Positions 52,025 through 60,425 of a DNA stretch of 64,000 nt are shown one piece after another. A program made the position numbers and the translations under genes. The first letter of the stretch is position 1. Each line of letters begins with the position of its first letter. This DNA comes from Bin87 sp965243255. Its GTDB lineage: Bacteria > Chloroflexota > Dehalococcoidia > Lucifugimonadales > UBA3495. The stretch is taken from assembly GCA_965243255.1 (NCBI GenBank), contig CBDEUH010000004.1, positions 2,294,001 through 2,358,000 on the forward strand, in the 5' to 3' direction. A model generated the notes under the pieces. That model was not told where the DNA came from, did no database searches, and was given only the letters and a program-made list of their open reading frames with translations.

Positions 52025-52608
52025 CGCCGGGCCAGGGCGAGATGCGGGAGCTGTATCCGCAGCCGGGCGAAGCCTATCGCTACCGGATGGCAGAGGGTGA
52101 AGAGGGGTTCACCTTCGGGCTGGAAGGCGAGACGCCGGAGGGTTTGGAGTCGGCAATTACGCTGAGCATTGAATCCGTTGGGGCCGGCGAGGGGTTATGC
52201 CGCACGGAATCGGGGCGGACGTGCCCGTTTGCCTGGGTTTGGGTCGGCGCGGAGCTGCATCTGTGGTTGGATGGGTCGCTGTACGTGTTCCAGCGGGAGG
52301 CTGCGGCGGCCGGCTCCGGTCGGCGTCGGGGTCGGGCTGCTGCTGGCGACGGGCCCGGCGACGTGCTGGCGCCCATGCCCGGCGCGGTGCTGGAGGTGCT
52401 GGTCGCCGAGGGCGACCGGGTTGATAGCAACCAGACCGTAGTGATAATGGAATCCATGAAAATGGAGTTGGTCATCACGGCATCCCGCAGCGGCATCGTG
52501 AGCCGGGTGGCCGTGCAGCCGGGGCAGCAGGTGGAGCGCGGCATGCGTCTGCTGGAGCTGGCCCCCGACAATGAACCGACCAACCCGACCGGAGACGGTG
52601 AGGACTAA
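52021..52608 (+). CDS. Biotin carboxyl carrier protein with an extra N-terminal domain
   Basis: 195 residues, starting in the ATGA overlap with the biotin carboxylase stop. The C-terminal 75 residues are a biotinyl domain: DVLAPMPGAVLEVLVAEGD and VVIMESMKMELVI, where the Lys of E-S-M-K-M is biotinylated. The N-terminal 110 residues (a beta-rich segment with LCRTESGRTCPFAWVWVGAELHL) look like the BT-like linker that docks BC to CT in MCC/PCC alpha chains. So one alpha chain is here split into BC plus BT-BCCP. Confidence 0.85.
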   Translation: MTPGQGEMRELYPQPGEAYRYRMAEGEEGFTFGLEGETPEGLESAITLSIESVGAGEGLCRTESGRTCPFAWVWVGAELHLWLDGSLYVFQREAAAAGSGRRRGRAAAGDGPGDVLAPMPGAVLEVLVAEGDRVDSNQTVVIMESMKMELVITASRSGIVSRVAVQPGQQVERGMRLLELAPDNEPTNPTGDGED

Positions 52609-52622
52609 GGAGGAATAGGCAA

Positions 52623-53756
52623 ATGCACTGTGGAGTGATGGTGACCGGATACAACCAGGGGGACTGGGAGCGCCTGATGCAGGGCGACTACGACCGTCCG
52701 CCGACGGTGCCGGACGCCAGCAATATGGATGACACCCTCTATATGGGGGAACTGGTCGAACCGCTGGGGTTCGATTCAATCTGGGCGACGGAACACTACG
52801 GTTCGGCCTACTCGATGCAGCCCAACCCGTTGCAGTACCTGGCGTACTGGGCGGGCCGCACCAGCCGGGTTGACGTGGGCACGGCGGTCATCGTCGCACC
52901 GTGGTGGAATCCGGTGCGGCTGGCGTCGGAAATCTCCATGCTGGACATCCTGCTGAAGGGACGGCGGCTGCACCTGGGCATCGGACGGGGTATCGCGCCC
53001 CACGAGTACGCCTCGCTGGGCTACCCGATTGGGGAGTCGCACAAGTACTTCTACGACGTCATCAACGTCATCAGGGCGGCGGACGGCGCGGAGCGATTTG
53101 AGTTCAAGGGGAACGTGTACGACATCCCGCCGACCAGCATCCGGCCCCAGGCGAGACACAAGGGCAAGCTCACCGGCGACATCAAGGTGGCGTTCACCAC
53201 CGAGGCATCGGCGCGGATGGCCGCGGAGAACGGCCTCGGCCAGATGTTTGTGGCCGGGGATGACGTGGACGAGATGACGGCCAAGGTGCGGCGGTTCAAC
53301 CGGATTCGGAAGGAACTGGGGCTGCCGCCCGACCAGCCGACCACGCTGCTATGGATGTACTGCGCCGAGACCGAGGATGAAGCGGAAGAGGGCTGGACGT
53401 ATTTCCACAATCAGCTCATGGCGGCCCAGCATCACTACTTTGAGTGGAACAATCCGGGCTACGAGGGCATCAGCGGCTACGAGGAATACCTGATCCGCCA
53501 GCAGGCCGACGTGGGCACTGCCGACGCCAGTTTTGAGGCGCGCAGGGCGACGCAGCCCATCGGCACGCCGGACCAAATCATCGAGAAAATCCGGGCGATG
53601 CAGTGGACCATCAGCCTGGAGAAGGTGGTCATCCACATGTTTTACGGCGGGATGCCGAGGGACAAGGCGGAGAAAAGCCTGCGGCTGTTCGCAGAGAAGG
53701 TTCTGCCGGCGGTACAGGAGATGCCGACGCCGATTAATCCGGCGTCGTTGGAGTGA
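52623..53756 (+). CDS. LLM-class flavin-dependent oxidoreductase
   Basis: 377 residues, with GGAGGAAT upstream and 14 bases after BCCP. Luciferase-like TIM barrel: LGFDSIWATEHYG, VDVGTAVIVAPWWNPVRLASEISMLD, RRLHLGIGRGIAPHEYASLG and GTPDQIIEKIRAMQ. It uses F420H2 or FMNH2. The residues that would separate the two cannot be judged by eye. Position in the operon suggests a role in oxidising a branched or cyclic substrate ahead of CoA-dependent breakdown. Confidence 0.85.
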   Translation: MHCGVMVTGYNQGDWERLMQGDYDRPPTVPDASNMDDTLYMGELVEPLGFDSIWATEHYGSAYSMQPNPLQYLAYWAGRTSRVDVGTAVIVAPWWNPVRLASEISMLDILLKGRRLHLGIGRGIAPHEYASLGYPIGESHKYFYDVINVIRAADGAERFEFKGNVYDIPPTSIRPQARHKGKLTGDIKVAFTTEASARMAAENGLGQMFVAGDDVDEMTAKVRRFNRIRKELGLPPDQPTTLLWMYCAETEDEAEEGWTYFHNQLMAAQHHYFEWNNPGYEGISGYEEYLIRQQADVGTADASFEARRATQPIGTPDQIIEKIRAMQWTISLEKVVIHMFYGGMPRDKAEKSLRLFAEKVLPAVQEMPTPINPASLE

Positions 53757-53762
53757 CGGGGA

Positions 53763-53807
53763 CCGTCAGAATCAGGATTCACAGGATTGCCGGATTTTCA
53801 GGATTGA
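53763..53807 (+). repeat. GTCAGAATCAGGATT intergenic repeat
   Basis: GTCAGAATCAGGATTCACAG followed by GATTGCCGGATTTTCAGGATTG between the LLM and Gfo/Idh genes. Closest match is 30509-30551 on the other strand. Confidence 0.7.
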
Positions 53808-53833
53808 GAGACATACTCGCGATAGGAGGCTGG

Positions 53834-54940
53834 ATGATGGCAGACAAGATTCGATTGGGGTTTGTGGGGGCCAACGTCAACTCGACGTGGGCCGGGCAGT
53901 CGCACTTTCCGGCGCTGCTGGCCAGCCCGGACGTGGAGATGACGGCGGTTTGCACAACCCGGGCGGAGAGCGCGGAAGAGGCGCGGCAGCATTTCGGGGC
54001 GAAGCTGGCCTTTCACGATTTTCGGGAGATGGCGGCGTCGGATGAAATAGACGCGGTGGCCGTGGTGGTGCGGGTGCCGTCGCACTACGAGCCGACGAAA
54101 GCGGCCCTTGAGGCGGGCAAGCACGTCCTCACCGAGTGGCCTTTGGGCCGGAACACCGCAGAAGCTGTGGAACTGGCGGAGCTCGCCCGCGCCAAAGGCG
54201 TGCAGACGGCGGTGGGATTGCAATCCCGCGTCAGCCCGGCGTTGGGGTACGTGAAGGAACTGATTGAGGACGGCTACGTTGGCGAAGTGCTTTCGTGCAG
54301 CGTCAACACGTTCCGCGACGGGCCGCTGGAGCGGGATTCCGGCCGCACCTGGCAGCGCGACGCCAGCCTGGGCGCCAACACCCTGACCATCGCCACCGGA
54401 CACGTCATCGACGCGCTGCGGTTCGTGGCCGGGGACTTTGCGCGGGTGGCGTGCATGGTAACGACCCAGGTTCCGCAGTGGTACGAGACCGATACGCAGC
54501 AGTTCGTGGATACCGACTCTCCCGACAACGTGCGGGTGTCGGGTCGGTTGGCCAGCGGCGCGGCGGCGGCGGTGCACGTGGGAGCGGCACCGTGGGCCGG
54601 CAGCGGCTACCGGATGGAGATTTACGGTCGGGATGGTACGCTGGTCGTTACGGGGAGCGTGTCGTCGCAGCGGGGGGAGATGCTGAGGGTGCAGGGGGCG
54701 CAGCGGAGCCACCAGCTGCAGGATTTGGAAATCCCTCAACGTTTCGTGTACGTGCCGGACGACTTCCCCAAAGGCGACCCGTTCAACATCGGGCAGCTGT
54801 ACACACTGTTCGCCGGGGCAATCAGGAACGGGGAGAGCCGGCAACCGATGCCGACGTTTGACACCGCGGTGGGGCTGCACCGGTTTATTGACACCATCAA
54901 GGAGGCGTCGGATACGGGGCGGGAGCTGGCGGTTGGTTGA
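53834..54940 (+). CDS. Gfo/Idh/MocA family oxidoreductase
   Basis: 368 residues; ATG 53834 (or 53837) follows AGGAGG, whereas the longer frame begins inside a repeat. N-terminal Rossmann fold IRLGFVGANVNSTWAGQSHFPAL, a divergent G-x-x-G loop, then VVVRVPSHYEPTKAALEAGKHVLTEWPLG with the conserved E-K/W-P segment. The C-terminal substrate domain has the usual TWQRDASLGANTLTIATGHVIDAL with His. NAD(P)-dependent sugar or cyclitol dehydrogenase. Substrate unknown. Confidence 0.85.
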   Translation: MMADKIRLGFVGANVNSTWAGQSHFPALLASPDVEMTAVCTTRAESAEEARQHFGAKLAFHDFREMAASDEIDAVAVVVRVPSHYEPTKAALEAGKHVLTEWPLGRNTAEAVELAELARAKGVQTAVGLQSRVSPALGYVKELIEDGYVGEVLSCSVNTFRDGPLERDSGRTWQRDASLGANTLTIATGHVIDALRFVAGDFARVACMVTTQVPQWYETDTQQFVDTDSPDNVRVSGRLASGAAAAVHVGAAPWAGSGYRMEIYGRDGTLVVTGSVSSQRGEMLRVQGAQRSHQLQDLEIPQRFVYVPDDFPKGDPFNIGQLYTLFAGAIRNGESRQPMPTFDTAVGLHRFIDTIKEASDTGRELAVG

Positions 54941-54957
54941 GGTTCGGCCGGCGGCGC

Positions 54958-56205
54958 TCAGATAACGCCGCGGGCGGCCAGTTCGCGGAGGGCTTGCGGC
55001 GTCATTCCCAGCAGGTTGCCGTAGATTAGCTCGTTGTCGTGGCCCACGGGTACCGAGCCGCGCCAGATCTTGCCCGGCGTCTCGGAAAATCTCGGGACGA
55101 TGCCAACGCCCGTAACGGGCTTTCCCAGTTGCTGGTCGTCCCACTGGACGTGCACGCCTCGGGCCTGGTAGTGGGAGTTCTCCGCCATCTCGCGAGCATT
55201 CATGATGCGGCTGCAACCGACCTGCGCATCGTTGAAAATCCTCACGACCTCGTCCACCGTCCGGTCTTCCACCCAGCCGCGCAGGACGGCGTCGAACTCG
55301 ATGCCCTCGGGGGAATTGACCTCCCGGCGGGCCTTGACCCATTTCTCCTCATCCGGGTCCAGGTCGAGGACGCGGCAGACCCGGCCGTACACCACCGGGC
55401 CTACGGCGGCGATGACCACCCAGCCGTCTTTGGCTTGGAAAGTGTCCCACGGCTGGGCGTTGCCGGCCTTGTTGCCGGCCCTTTCCCGCACCAGCCCCAG
55501 CTCGTGGTAGGCCACCATGGTGCCGGACAAGATGCGGTGTACCGCCTCGAACTGGGCGAGGTCGATGACCTGGCCCTGGCCCGTGCGTTGCGCGTGGATG
55601 TAGGCCGCCAACGACGACCACAGGCAGAAGAGAGCGGTGATGTAGTCCGCCGTCCAGGGCACGGCGCGCGTGGGCGGGTCGGGTTCGGGGTTGCCCACCA
55701 GGTTCATCATCCCGCCGAAAGCCTGGGCGGTGAAGTCGTAGGATGCCCGCGCCACGTATTCCGGGTCGCCGTCCTGTCCGTAACCAGACACGTGGCAGAT
55801 AACGATGGCCGGGTTGGCGGCCAGAACCGAGTCGTCATCCAGGCCCCACTTGTCGTAGGTGCGGGCTTTGGAACTTTCCATCCAGACGTCGGCCCACTGC
55901 GCCAGCTTCAGGAAGATTTCGCGGCCTTCCGTGGTGCTGAAGTCCAGGGTGGTGTGGTACATGTTGCGATGGTCCTGCATCCAGGAGCTGGCGACCAGGA
56001 TCCCGTCGGGCCCTTCGATGGGGAACTCGGCGACACGCCAGTCCTCGCCGGCGCCGGGGCGTTCGACGTGAATTACCTCGGCGCCCATCTCCGCCGCCAT
56101 ACCGGCGGCCACCGGCTCGGCCACGATGGTGCCGGTGGACAGGATACGCATTCCCTGCAACGGGCCGAATTGTTCAGGCAGCAGCGTAGATTCGGACGGC
56201 CCCAT
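54958..56205 (-). CDS. CaiB/BaiF family CoA-transferase (1)
   Basis: 415 residues, convergent with the Gfo/Idh gene. Family III CoA-transferase: LQGMRILSTGTIVAEPVAA, MGAEVIHVERPG-GEDWR, DFSTTEGREIFLKLAQWADVWMESSKARTYDKWGLDD, where the acyl-anhydride Asp expected in the family should lie in the segment VWMESSK..., and NPAIVICHVSGYGQDGD. It moves CoA between organic acids. The Asp of the usual N-F-R-P-G-x-x-D motif is replaced here by a T-Y-D-K version. One of three such genes in this region. Confidence 0.85.
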   Translation of the reverse strand: MGPSESTLLPEQFGPLQGMRILSTGTIVAEPVAAGMAAEMGAEVIHVERPGAGEDWRVAEFPIEGPDGILVASSWMQDHRNMYHTTLDFSTTEGREIFLKLAQWADVWMESSKARTYDKWGLDDDSVLAANPAIVICHVSGYGQDGDPEYVARASYDFTAQAFGGMMNLVGNPEPDPPTRAVPWTADYITALFCLWSSLAAYIHAQRTGQGQVIDLAQFEAVHRILSGTMVAYHELGLVRERAGNKAGNAQPWDTFQAKDGWVVIAAVGPVVYGRVCRVLDLDPDEEKWVKARREVNSPEGIEFDAVLRGWVEDRTVDEVVRIFNDAQVGCSRIMNAREMAENSHYQARGVHVQWDDQQLGKPVTGVGIVPRFSETPGKIWRGSVPVGHDNELIYGNLLGMTPQALRELAARGVI

Positions 56206-56258
56206 TTATGGCCTCCTCAAAAGAGCGTTTGCGATAACGGGCTGGGTCAATATACCAG

Positions 56259-57395
56259 TCATCCGGCCACCAGCATCTCGTCGGTGCTCATCAGGGGCGA
56301 CAGGAGGCGGGGGCCGTCGTTGGTGACCAGCGCCATGTCCTGCAGGTGCCAGACGGGGCCGATGTGAGGCTCCAGGGCCACCACCATGCCCTCTTCCAGG
56401 ACGCGGTCGCTGGACGGGACCATGTAGGGTTCCTGCTGGTGCCACCAGGCGCCGACGCCGTGGCCGGCCAGGGCGACGTTGCCCTGGAAGCCGGCCTCAT
56501 GGAACGCATCGTTGGCGAAGTGGTAGATGTCCGCCGTGCGGGCGCCGGGGACGCACTGGTCGATGGTGGCGCGGTAGATGTCCCTGACCACGCGGTAGGT
56601 GCGCTTTTGCTCGTCCGAGGGCGGGCCGACGCAGACGGTTCGGGACTGGTGGCCGGGGTAGCCGTCGAGGTAGGCAACGTAATCGTTGCGGATGATGTCG
56701 CCGGCCTCAAAGGCCATATCGCTCTCGCCGCCGTAGCCGACGGTGTTGCGGCCGGAGTTCAGGATGCCGTGGGCCCAGTTGGCGCCCCGGCGCAGGCAGC
56801 TCTCGATGATGCGGCTGTGAACCAGCCGTTCGGTGTCGCCGGGCCGGACGGTGGGCAGCACTTCCAGGTACGCTTCGTCCAGCAGCACCGCGCCGGCTTC
56901 CAGGGCGGCCACCTCTTCGGGGGTTTTGATCCAGCGCACCCGGTCCATCAGCTCGGTGCTGTCCACGATGTTTGCCTGTGGTAGCAGGCGGCCGATTTCC
57001 TCCCAACGGTCGGCGCTGACGTAACTCTTCTCAAAGCCGATGGTGGCGTCAGCCAGGCCCAGCTGACGCAGCACGTCGGCGGCCCGTTCGTAGGGCGATT
57101 CGGCGTAGTCGTCCACAACCTCGATGCGTTCCAGCCAGGAGTCGCGGCGGGCCAGGGGAGCAGCGTAGGAGTTGAGCACCAGCGCCGGCTTGCCAGTGCG
57201 AGGCCAGACCAGCAGCACCTCGCGGGGTGAATCGGGAAACTCCAGGTGTCGGGCCAGGGTGCCGGGGTAGGCGAAGCCGGCCAGATAGGTGAAGTTCTTG
57301 CCGGAGCGGGCGACGATGGCGGCAATGCCCGCTTCATCCATCAGCCGGTGCAGGCGCTCCACGTTAGCGATTATCTTGCCGAAGGCGTTGGCCAT
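56259..57395 (-). CDS. M24 family peptidase-like protein (Xaa-Pro aminopeptidase/creatinase fold)
   Basis: 378 residues from ATG 57393-57395. Creatinase N-domain (GIAAIVARSGKNFTYLAGF) and pita-bread C-domain. Metal-ligand sites are unusual: RNDYVAYLDGYPGHQSRTVCVG keeps an Asp but has His-Gln where the second Asp (x-D-x-T-R) is expected, LAGHGVGAWWHQQEP keeps the His, LEEGMVVALEPHIG keeps the Glu, and the last Glu (E-D-x-x-L-V-T) is Asp in QDMALVTNDG. It may be a non-peptidase member like creatinase. Substrate unknown. Confidence 0.75.
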   Translation of the reverse strand: MANAFGKIIANVERLHRLMDEAGIAAIVARSGKNFTYLAGFAYPGTLARHLEFPDSPREVLLVWPRTGKPALVLNSYAAPLARRDSWLERIEVVDDYAESPYERAADVLRQLGLADATIGFEKSYVSADRWEEIGRLLPQANIVDSTELMDRVRWIKTPEEVAALEAGAVLLDEAYLEVLPTVRPGDTERLVHSRIIESCLRRGANWAHGILNSGRNTVGYGGESDMAFEAGDIIRNDYVAYLDGYPGHQSRTVCVGPPSDEQKRTYRVVRDIYRATIDQCVPGARTADIYHFANDAFHEAGFQGNVALAGHGVGAWWHQQEPYMVPSSDRVLEEGMVVALEPHIGPVWHLQDMALVTNDGPRLLSPLMSTDEMLVAG

Positions 57396-57460
57396 AACTC
57401 TCACGCTCCTTATGCGGATTTGGCGACACGAACCGATGCGACAATGGCGACCTGGGAGTA

Positions 57461-58513
57461 CTATTCCCGGAACTTGGGCATCACTTCCTTCGCGAAAAGC
57501 TCCATTGAGCGCAACACCCTGGAGTGTTCCATGCTGCCGAAGGACATACTGGCGCCGAAGTACCCGACGCCATGCTCGTCGCGCAACCTGGCGATACGCT
57601 GGGCACACTGCTCCGGCGTGTCGAAGTAAGCAGTAGTCTCCAGTTCAGACTCGTAGCTGGCCGGTTCGACGGTGCGGACGCGACGCCAGTGGTCCAGGTC
57701 CACGTTGATTTCATCGCCGTGGGTCAGGGTGCGGCGATAACCGGCCAGGTCTCTTACCCAGGTCAGGGACTGCCGGGGGTATTCCCGTGCTGATTGTTCG
57801 TCCTCATCCAGATACACGAACCGGAAGTAGGGCATTTCCGCCACGGGCAGGTCCTTTCCGGCGGCGGCGCAGCGTTCGGAGTAGAGGGAGAACAGACCCA
57901 GGTTATCGGCCTCCGGCGTGGAGAAGCTGGTCAGGATGGGCAGGTCTCGCGATACGGCGACGTCCACGCTGGCGGGGGTGCGGGATACGGCCAGATACAC
58001 CGGAGGATGGGGCTTCTGCACGGGCCAGGGCGCTATCGTAAGGTCTTTCACCTGGTAAAACTCGCCGTGGAAAGAAAAATCGGATTGGGTCCACAACCCC
58101 AGGATAATGTCCAGGGCCTCCTGGGTTCGGACGTCGCGGGTGTCGAAGTCGATATTGAAGTTGCCGTACTCGTAGTCCGCCGAGCCGCGTCCGACCCCGA
58201 AGTCCAGGCGGCCATTGCTGAGAACATCCAGCATGGCGCTCTCTTCGGCCAGGAATATCGGATTGTGGAAAGGCAGCACGCTGACGCCGGCCCCGATGCG
58301 GATAGTCTTGGTCCGGGCCGCGATGTGGCAGAGTAGCGGCATCAGGGAGGGACAGATGCCGTACCGACTGGAGTGATGCTCGGCAATCCAGATTGAATCA
58401 AATCCCAGCTCCTCGGCGTATTCAACCTGCTCCAGCATCTCGCCAAAGATGCGGCTTTGGGCGTTGGCCTCCGGCTCCGTCCAGGAACCCAGCAAAAACA
58501 GGGCAAACTTCAT
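57461..58513 (-). CDS. LLM-class flavin-dependent oxidoreductase (2)
   Basis: 350 residues. MKFALFLLGSWTEPEANAQ, LGFDSIWIAEHHSSRYGICPSL, IRIGAGVSVLPFHNPIFLAEESAMLDVLSNGRLDFGVGRG and the terminal EQCAQRIARLRDEHG are luciferase-like hallmarks. The strictly F/Y-rich active site and His-His (EHHS) pair favour an FMN-dependent alkanal monooxygenase-type enzyme. It follows the M24 gene on the same strand and is divergent from the cupin. Confidence 0.85.
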   Translation of the reverse strand: MKFALFLLGSWTEPEANAQSRIFGEMLEQVEYAEELGFDSIWIAEHHSSRYGICPSLMPLLCHIAARTKTIRIGAGVSVLPFHNPIFLAEESAMLDVLSNGRLDFGVGRGSADYEYGNFNIDFDTRDVRTQEALDIILGLWTQSDFSFHGEFYQVKDLTIAPWPVQKPHPPVYLAVSRTPASVDVAVSRDLPILTSFSTPEADNLGLFSLYSERCAAAGKDLPVAEMPYFRFVYLDEDEQSAREYPRQSLTWVRDLAGYRRTLTHGDEINVDLDHWRRVRTVEPASYESELETTAYFDTPEQCAQRIARLRDEHGVGYFGASMSFGSMEHSRVLRSMELFAKEVMPKFRE

Positions 58514-58643
58514 GATGGCAACGGGCCTCCTTCAAGCTGGCTTGGGCGGGATTATACAAGGGCCGGCCACGTCCTGCGGTGGTAGAATCAGCAAACCCAC
58601 TGCCGGGTCAAGCATCAGCACAGCTACAGAGGAGACTTTATCG

Positions 58644-59021
58644 ATGAACATCCAGACTTTGGGGCAGAGTCCGCGGAACCACCGGGGCGGGCAGGTGTCG
58701 CACCTGCTGCTGGGCGCGGGACAGTTCGGGTCGGAGAACCTGGCCGTAACCTGGGTTGAGGGGGAGCCGGGCAGCGAGCAGGCCGTTCACTCCCACCAGG
58801 GACGGGAGCAGGTGTACGTGATTGTGCAGGGACGGGGGGCCATGCGGGTCGGCGACGAGGTGGAAGAGGTCGGGCCGGGCACGCTCATCATGGTGCCTCC
58901 CGAAACCGAGCATTCCATCCGCAACATCGGGGACGAGAAACTGATTTACGTCTCGTCAACCTCGCCGCCCTTTGCGATGCAGGAAGGCAACACCAACTGG
59001 ACGGCCCCGGCGGAAGGGTAG
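58644..59021 (+). CDS. Small cupin-domain protein
   Basis: 125 residues from ATG 58644, with GAGGAGAC upstream; the longer frame overlaps the divergent LLM gene. A single conserved barrel: cupin motif 1 EQAVHSHQGREQVYVIVQGRGAMRVG (His-x-His, Glu, the last His replaced by Gln) and motif 2 PGTLIMVPPETEHSIRN (His). It likely binds a divalent metal. Activity is unknown. The next gene is an MFS transporter, 23 bases downstream. Confidence 0.8.
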   Translation: MNIQTLGQSPRNHRGGQVSHLLLGAGQFGSENLAVTWVEGEPGSEQAVHSHQGREQVYVIVQGRGAMRVGDEVEEVGPGTLIMVPPETEHSIRNIGDEKLIYVSSTSPPFAMQEGNTNWTAPAEG

Positions 59022-59044
59022 GAAACCTGTAGCTGTCACGTCCC

Positions 59045-60373
59045 ATGGCGTCCTCTCTGTCGGCTCTCCTCAACTGGCGTCCCAACACCCCCTTTTACTA
59101 CGGCTGGCTGGTGCTTGGTCTATCGGGGGCGGGCGCATTCTCGGCGACGGTGGTGGCCGGCGTCGTGCTGGGCGGAATCCAGATACTGGTCTCAGAGGAC
59201 ACCGGATGGCCGAGAAGCTGGATCGGTTATTCGGCCAGCTGCGGCGTTTTGATGTCGGGGGTGTTCGCCCCCTTTGCCGGACGCCTGGCGGACCGTTACG
59301 GCCCGCGCTGGTTGATGCCCGTTGGCCTGATCGCGGCGGGATTGTGCATGGCAGGGCTGGCCGCCGTGAACGCCGTATGGCAGTTTTTCGCGCTGGCGGT
59401 CATTGCGCGCGCCATCAGCCAGCCCTTCCTCATCGGCGTAGTGCCGCGGACGATGGCGGTGAACTTCTTCAACCGTCGTCGCAACGTGGCGCTGGCTTTC
59501 ACCGGGATCTATCGTCCCATCAGCGGCGCGATGATTGTTCCGCTGTTTGCGGCCATAACGCTGCTGTCCGACTGGCGAGTGGCCTTCCGGATATTCGGGG
59601 TGTTCAGCCTGGTCCTGGTGATCCCCATGGTAGTCATCATGCGTCGCCGGCCCGAGGATATCGGCCTGCTGCCCGACGGCGCCCGAGCCTCGCCGGCAGC
59701 GGCGCAGAGCGGCCAGACCCCGGCGGAACGAGGCCGGCCGCGGGAGCCGCGGGGAGCGCCGGCTGAAGCCAGCTGGACGTCCAGAGAGGCGATGCGTTCC
59801 AGGGCTTTCTGGATGGTCTCCATAGTCGCTTTTCTCAACGTGTCTGGCAGCTCCGGGCTGGGGTTCAGCCTGGTTCCGTACCTGCACGAATTCGCCGGCT
59901 TGACCACAATACAGGCAACCGGCGTGCTCAGCATCAGCACGTTCCTGGCGTTGAGCAGCCTGGTGTGGGGACAGATCGCCGGGCGTCTTACCCCGCGCTG
60001 GTGCATCGTCGGCGCCATGGGAGTGTCGGCGCTGGCGACGCTGGCGCTGCTGCACGTCAACTCGTTGCTGGCCGCCTATGCTTTCGGGGTGTTTTGGGGC
60101 TTGTTCCACAGCGCACTGGAAGTGCTGCTATACATGGTCCTGGCGGACTACTTTGGCCGCAACTCCTACGGGGCCATCGCCGGAGCCATGCGGCCCTTCG
60201 AGGCGTCCGGTCTCGCCCTGGGGCAGGTTGTGGGGCCGGTGGTGTACGACCTGACGGGCAACTACACCATCCTGATTCTTTTCTCGGCAGCGGTGCAGGG
60301 GATAGCGATGTTCATCATGCTGCTGGCGCGGCGTCCCCAGCAACGGCCATCGGTGGCGGCGGAAGCGGCGTAG
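59045..60373 (+). CDS. MFS transporter, monocarboxylate/oxalate-formate antiporter type
   Basis: 442 residues with twelve predicted membrane helices in two sets of six around a basic loop (about 195-245, rich in RRRPEDIGLLP-type text, then RGRPREPRGAPAEA). Motif A-like GRLADRYGPRW follows helix 2 (about 80-92), and WGQIAGRLTPRW is its second-half copy. Looks closest to oxalate/formate or monocarboxylate carriers. Context with CaiB/BaiF CoA-transferases supports uptake of an organic acid. Confidence 0.8.
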   Translation: MASSLSALLNWRPNTPFYYGWLVLGLSGAGAFSATVVAGVVLGGIQILVSEDTGWPRSWIGYSASCGVLMSGVFAPFAGRLADRYGPRWLMPVGLIAAGLCMAGLAAVNAVWQFFALAVIARAISQPFLIGVVPRTMAVNFFNRRRNVALAFTGIYRPISGAMIVPLFAAITLLSDWRVAFRIFGVFSLVLVIPMVVIMRRRPEDIGLLPDGARASPAAAQSGQTPAERGRPREPRGAPAEASWTSREAMRSRAFWMVSIVAFLNVSGSSGLGFSLVPYLHEFAGLTTIQATGVLSISTFLALSSLVWGQIAGRLTPRWCIVGAMGVSALATLALLHVNSLLAAYAFGVFWGLFHSALEVLLYMVLADYFGRNSYGAIAGAMRPFEASGLALGQVVGPVVYDLTGNYTILILFSAAVQGIAMFIMLLARRPQQRPSVAAEAA

Positions 60374-60425
60374 CGGCCCGGGACGTGCGCCGGCTTTGTG
60401 GAGCCGATGCTACAATGCGCCTCAA

